Below are positions 61,727 to 64,000 of a DNA stretch of 64,000 nt, piece by piece. This DNA comes from Salinibacterium sp. ZJ450. Lineage in GTDB: Bacteria; Actinomycetota; Actinomycetes; Actinomycetales; Microbacteriaceae. Below the pieces are notes generated by a model that was given only the letters and a program-made list of their open reading frames with translations, searched no databases and was not told the origin of the DNA. Where the stretch lies: NCBI RefSeq assembly GCF_011751885.2, contig NZ_CP061771.1, positions 1,426,001 to 1,490,000 on the forward strand, given 5' to 3'. Positions within the stretch are counted from its first letter, which is position 1. Each line of letters begins with the position of its first letter. A program made the position numbers and the translations under genes.

Positions 61727-62275
61727 ATGAGTGAACTCAGCCGTAGCGAGGACAATCGCTACGACCTCGGACTGCTCTTTACCGACGGTTTGCCCGATAT
61801 GGACGACACCAGCGGGTATCGCGGCGCCGTCGCGGCTCGCGCCGCCGGCATCAGCTACCGCCAGCTCGACTACTGGGCCCGCACCGGACTCGTCGAACCC
61901 ACCGTGCGCGGAGCGGCCGGTTCCGGCTCGCAGCGTTTGTACGGCTTCCGCGACATCCTCGTTCTGAAGCTCGTCAAGCGCCTGCTCGACACCGGCATCT
62001 CCCTGCAGCAGATCCGCACCGCCGTCAACCAGCTGCGCGAAGCCGGCATCAACGACCTCGCCCAGACCACGCTGATGAGCGACGGCGCCAGCGTCTACCT
62101 CTGCACCTCCAACGACGAGGTCATTGACCTGGTCAGCCGCGGACAGGGTGTCTTCGGCATCGCCGTCGGCAAGGTGCTGCGCGAGGTCGAGACCAGCCTG
62201 GTCGAGATCGACTCGATCAAGGGTGACGACCCGGCCGATGAACTGGCCACCAGACGGGCCTCCCGGGCCTCCTGA
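61727..62275 (+). CDS. MerR-family regulator, Rv1830-like
   Basis: A 182-residue MerR regulator corresponding to Rv1830/Cg1633, encoded near garA in many actinobacteria. The HTH region is GYRGAVAARAAGISYRQLDYWARTGLVEPTVR, and VLVLKLVKRLLDTGISLQQIR is the conserved second half. In M. tuberculosis the bifunctional-nuclease-like Rv1829 lies between this gene and ftsR; here there are only 122 bases between them and no such gene. Probably controls cell-division or growth genes. Confidence 0.9.
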   Translation: MSELSRSEDNRYDLGLLFTDGLPDMDDTSGYRGAVAARAAGISYRQLDYWARTGLVEPTVRGAAGSGSQRLYGFRDILVLKLVKRLLDTGISLQQIRTAVNQLREAGINDLAQTTLMSDGASVYLCTSNDEVIDLVSRGQGVFGIAVGKVLREVETSLVEIDSIKGDDPADELATRRASRAS

Positions 62276-62377
62276 CCCGCTGCCGCCGCTCGCGCTGCCG
62301 CCGCCCGCTCCTCCACGTGGGCTGTGAGTTCGGCACAGGCGTCGCTCACGGGCGTAGCGTGAACCACTAGGCAACCC

Positions 62378-62408
62378 CAGACCTCGGTCGCCCCGAGCGA
62401 AGTCTGGA
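62378..62408 (+). promoter_or_regulatory. Hairpin overlapping the desaturase-2 ribosome site
   Basis: CCAGAC (62378-62383) with GTCTGG (62403-62408), plus inner CTCGG/CCGAG, form a two-part stem. The right arm includes GG of the likely Shine-Dalgarno TGGAGA (62406-62411), five bases before ATG 62416, so folding would hide the ribosome site. Confidence 0.55.
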
Positions 62409-62415
62409 GAATGCC

Positions 62416-63561
62416 ATGAGCCACGCCGATCAGGCGGCACCGCGCCTCGTCGCGACCCACCCGAAAGCCCCCGCGGCATCCGGTGGCGGCACGCCCGGCA
62501 ACGGCACCCCTGGCAACAGCGAGTACACCGAGCTCGCCCGCGACATCCGGGCATCCGGCCTGTTGCGCCGCCGCTACGGCTACTACTGGACCAAGCTGGC
62601 CGCCATCCCGGTTCTGCTTGGCGTGTTCATTGCCGCGTTCATCCTGATCGGCGACTCGTGGTGGCAGCTCGCGCTGGCCGCCGGGTTCGCGGTGCTGTTC
62701 ACCCAGATCGCCTTCGTCGGCCACGATGCGGCGCATCGGCAAATTTTCAAGTCGGGCAAATGGAACGACTGGGTCAGTCTCGTCGTTGGCGACCTGTTCA
62801 CGGGTATGAGCTACGGCTGGTGGCAGCACAAGCACACCCGCCACCACGCCAACCCCAACAAGAAAGGCGAAGACCCCGACATCGACCTGCCGGTGATCTC
62901 CTTTACCCCCGAGCAGGTGGCGCGCCGACGCAACAAGGTCACGGCGTGGCTGGTCGCCCATCAAGGGGTGTTCTTCTTTCCCGTGCTGCTCCTGGAGGGG
63001 CTCTCGCTGCACGCGGCCAGCGTTCGCCGTGTGTTCCAACGCGAGCACGTTGACCGTCGCGCCGTCGAGATCCTGTTCCTCGGCATCCGGCTGGGCGGCT
63101 GGGCCACTCTGGTGTTCCTGGTGCTCTCCCCGGGCATCGCGGCCGCCTTCCTCGCCGTCCAACTGGGCCTGTTCGGGTTCTACATGGGCGCCTCGTTCGC
63201 CCCGAACCACAAGGGCATGCCGCTGGTGCCGCACGATGTCCGGTTGGATTTCCTGCGTCGGCAGGTGCTGATGAGCCGCAACATCCGAGGCAGTCGGCTG
63301 CTCGACTCCGCGATGGGCGGCCTCAACTACCAGGTCGAGCATCACCTCTTCCCGTCGATGCCGAGGCCGCACCTGCGCCGGGCCGCGGTGATCATCTCGG
63401 CATACTGCCGACAGCGGGACATCCCGTACACGCAGACCGGGTTGTTCGAGTCCTACGGGATCGTGCTGCGGTACATCAACCGGGTCGGCCTGGGGGAGAA
63501 GGACCCGTTCGAGTGCCCGCTCACGGCGCAGAGGCAGAGCTTTGGACCCCATGACGGATGA
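62416..63561 (+). CDS. Membrane fatty-acid desaturase (copy 2)
   Basis: A 381-residue paralogue of the desaturase at 59137, with the same boxes: HDAAH, HTRHH and QVEHH, and the long shared block MGASFAPNHKGMP. It has a different Gly/Pro/Thr-rich N-terminal tail. The first box has Asp where copy 1 has Glu. Divergence is substantial, so the two may act on different acyl chains or at different temperatures. The stop overlaps the following GAF gene by 11 bases. Confidence 0.92.
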   Translation: MSHADQAAPRLVATHPKAPAASGGGTPGNGTPGNSEYTELARDIRASGLLRRRYGYYWTKLAAIPVLLGVFIAAFILIGDSWWQLALAAGFAVLFTQIAFVGHDAAHRQIFKSGKWNDWVSLVVGDLFTGMSYGWWQHKHTRHHANPNKKGEDPDIDLPVISFTPEQVARRRNKVTAWLVAHQGVFFFPVLLLEGLSLHAASVRRVFQREHVDRRAVEILFLGIRLGGWATLVFLVLSPGIAAAFLAVQLGLFGFYMGASFAPNHKGMPLVPHDVRLDFLRRQVLMSRNIRGSRLLDSAMGGLNYQVEHHLFPSMPRPHLRRAAVIISAYCRQRDIPYTQTGLFESYGIVLRYINRVGLGEKDPFECPLTAQRQSFGPHDG

Positions 63562-64000
63562 CGCGGCCTTCGCCGCAGCGGACACCGGGGACGGCGCCGA
63601 ACTGTGCCTGCCGTTCATCGTCGCGCTCGCGGCGACCGGGGCGGCGATCTCGACCCTGGGGGATCCGTTCGGTATCGAGATGGTGTGCGCATCGGATGCC
63701 GCGGCGGCGCTTCTCGACGAAGCGCAGATCGACCTCGGCGAGGGGCCCGGCTGGGATGCGGCATCCGCTCGTCTGCCGGTGATCGTGGCCGACATTCGCA
63801 CCGAGTCCGGCTCGTCCTGGCCGATGCTGGCGCGCAGCGTCAACCGGGCGCATGTGCGGGCGGTGCACGCGTTCCCGCTGCGGGTCGGTGCCCTCGGCAT
63901 CGGCGCGGTGACCGTGTACAGCGACGAACCGGGCGCCATGGCTCCAGAGAAACTGACCGTCGCGACCGGCCTGGCCTCAGTCGCCGCCACACACGTGATG
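63551..64000 (+). CDS. GAF-domain protein, 3'-truncated
   Basis: The first 150 residues of an open frame that leaves the window. The sequence has the form of a GAF sensor domain: ICASDAAAALLDEAQIDLGEGP-like (MVCASDAAAALLDEAQIDLGEGPGWDAA), PVIVADIRTESGSSWPML and FPLRVGALGIGAVTVYSDEPGAM. In actinobacteria this arrangement usually precedes an ANTAR RNA-binding domain, which would lie beyond 64000. Overlap with the desaturase stop suggests co-translation. Confidence 0.75.
   Translation, partial: MTDDAAFAAADTGDGAELCLPFIVALAATGAAISTLGDPFGIEMVCASDAAAALLDEAQIDLGEGPGWDAASARLPVIVADIRTESGSSWPMLARSVNRAHVRAVHAFPLRVGALGIGAVTVYSDEPGAMAPEKLTVATGLASVAATHVM

Overview
The window is 64 kb of high-GC DNA that reads as an actinobacterial chromosome, most likely from the Microbacteriaceae. 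Supporting signs are the garA-ftsR-merR locus, a DUF222/HNH gene, many GTG and TTG starts, candidate leaderless genes, CsoR copper control and LigD-type end-joining genes. Two fatty-acid desaturases and a cold-shock gene with a structured leader suggest a cold-tolerant lifestyle, but that is inference. I see no rRNA, tRNA, CRISPR array, intact insertion sequence or prophage. The first and last genes are cut by the window edges.

Layout. 0-8.4 kb: end of a DHA2-type exporter, a cytochrome P450 gene (1419-2597), a LysR regulator, a cytosolic HtaA-domain protein, a divergent ferredoxin and ferredoxin reductase, an MFS transporter and small metabolic genes. 8.4-14.2 kb: a rifampicin-phosphotransferase-like PEP-synthase-family protein, a frameshifted Bcr/CflA exporter and a DUF222/HNH gene whose stop codon lies in a 25-bp tandem repeat. 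14.2-25 kb: DEAD-box helicase, CPA1 Na+/H+ antiporter, secreted GH3 enzyme, Nudix and DUF1992 genes, then a histidine kinase and response regulator followed by a 38-codon ORF. 25-31 kb: copper module (copA, copZ, csoR and divergent copB) plus an atypical OmpR-type regulator.

31-39 kb: a four-gene operon of ABC transporter plus NarL-type two-component system behind two perfect dyads, then a four-gene osmoprotectant ABC transporter. 39-50.6 kb: LON-domain protein, ZIP transporter, secreted proteins, and genome maintenance genes (SRAP protein divergent from a LigD-type polymerase, with an ATP-dependent DNA ligase 3 kb away) around another ABC operon. 50.6-57.6 kb: two 61-bp hairpin elements with a conserved loop, a coiled-coil protein, DUF503, alcohol dehydrogenase, esterase-like hydrolase, EEP phosphatase and a WbaP-type sugar transferase. 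57.6-64 kb: alkA, cspA, desaturase, garA, ftsR, second MerR gene, second desaturase and the start of a GAF protein.

How the genes fit together. P450, ferredoxin and reductase form a class I electron-transfer chain; the HtaA protein beside it may handle haem. CopA and CopB with CopZ and CsoR form a copper efflux circuit. GarA and FtsR tie TCA-cycle flux and division control to a locus flanked by membrane-fluidity genes. The most unusual signals are non-coding: the 61-bp hairpin elements, short tandem arrays at gene 3' ends, leader hairpins before P450, HtaA, cspA and desaturase genes, and repeated G-rich or palindromic operator candidates.
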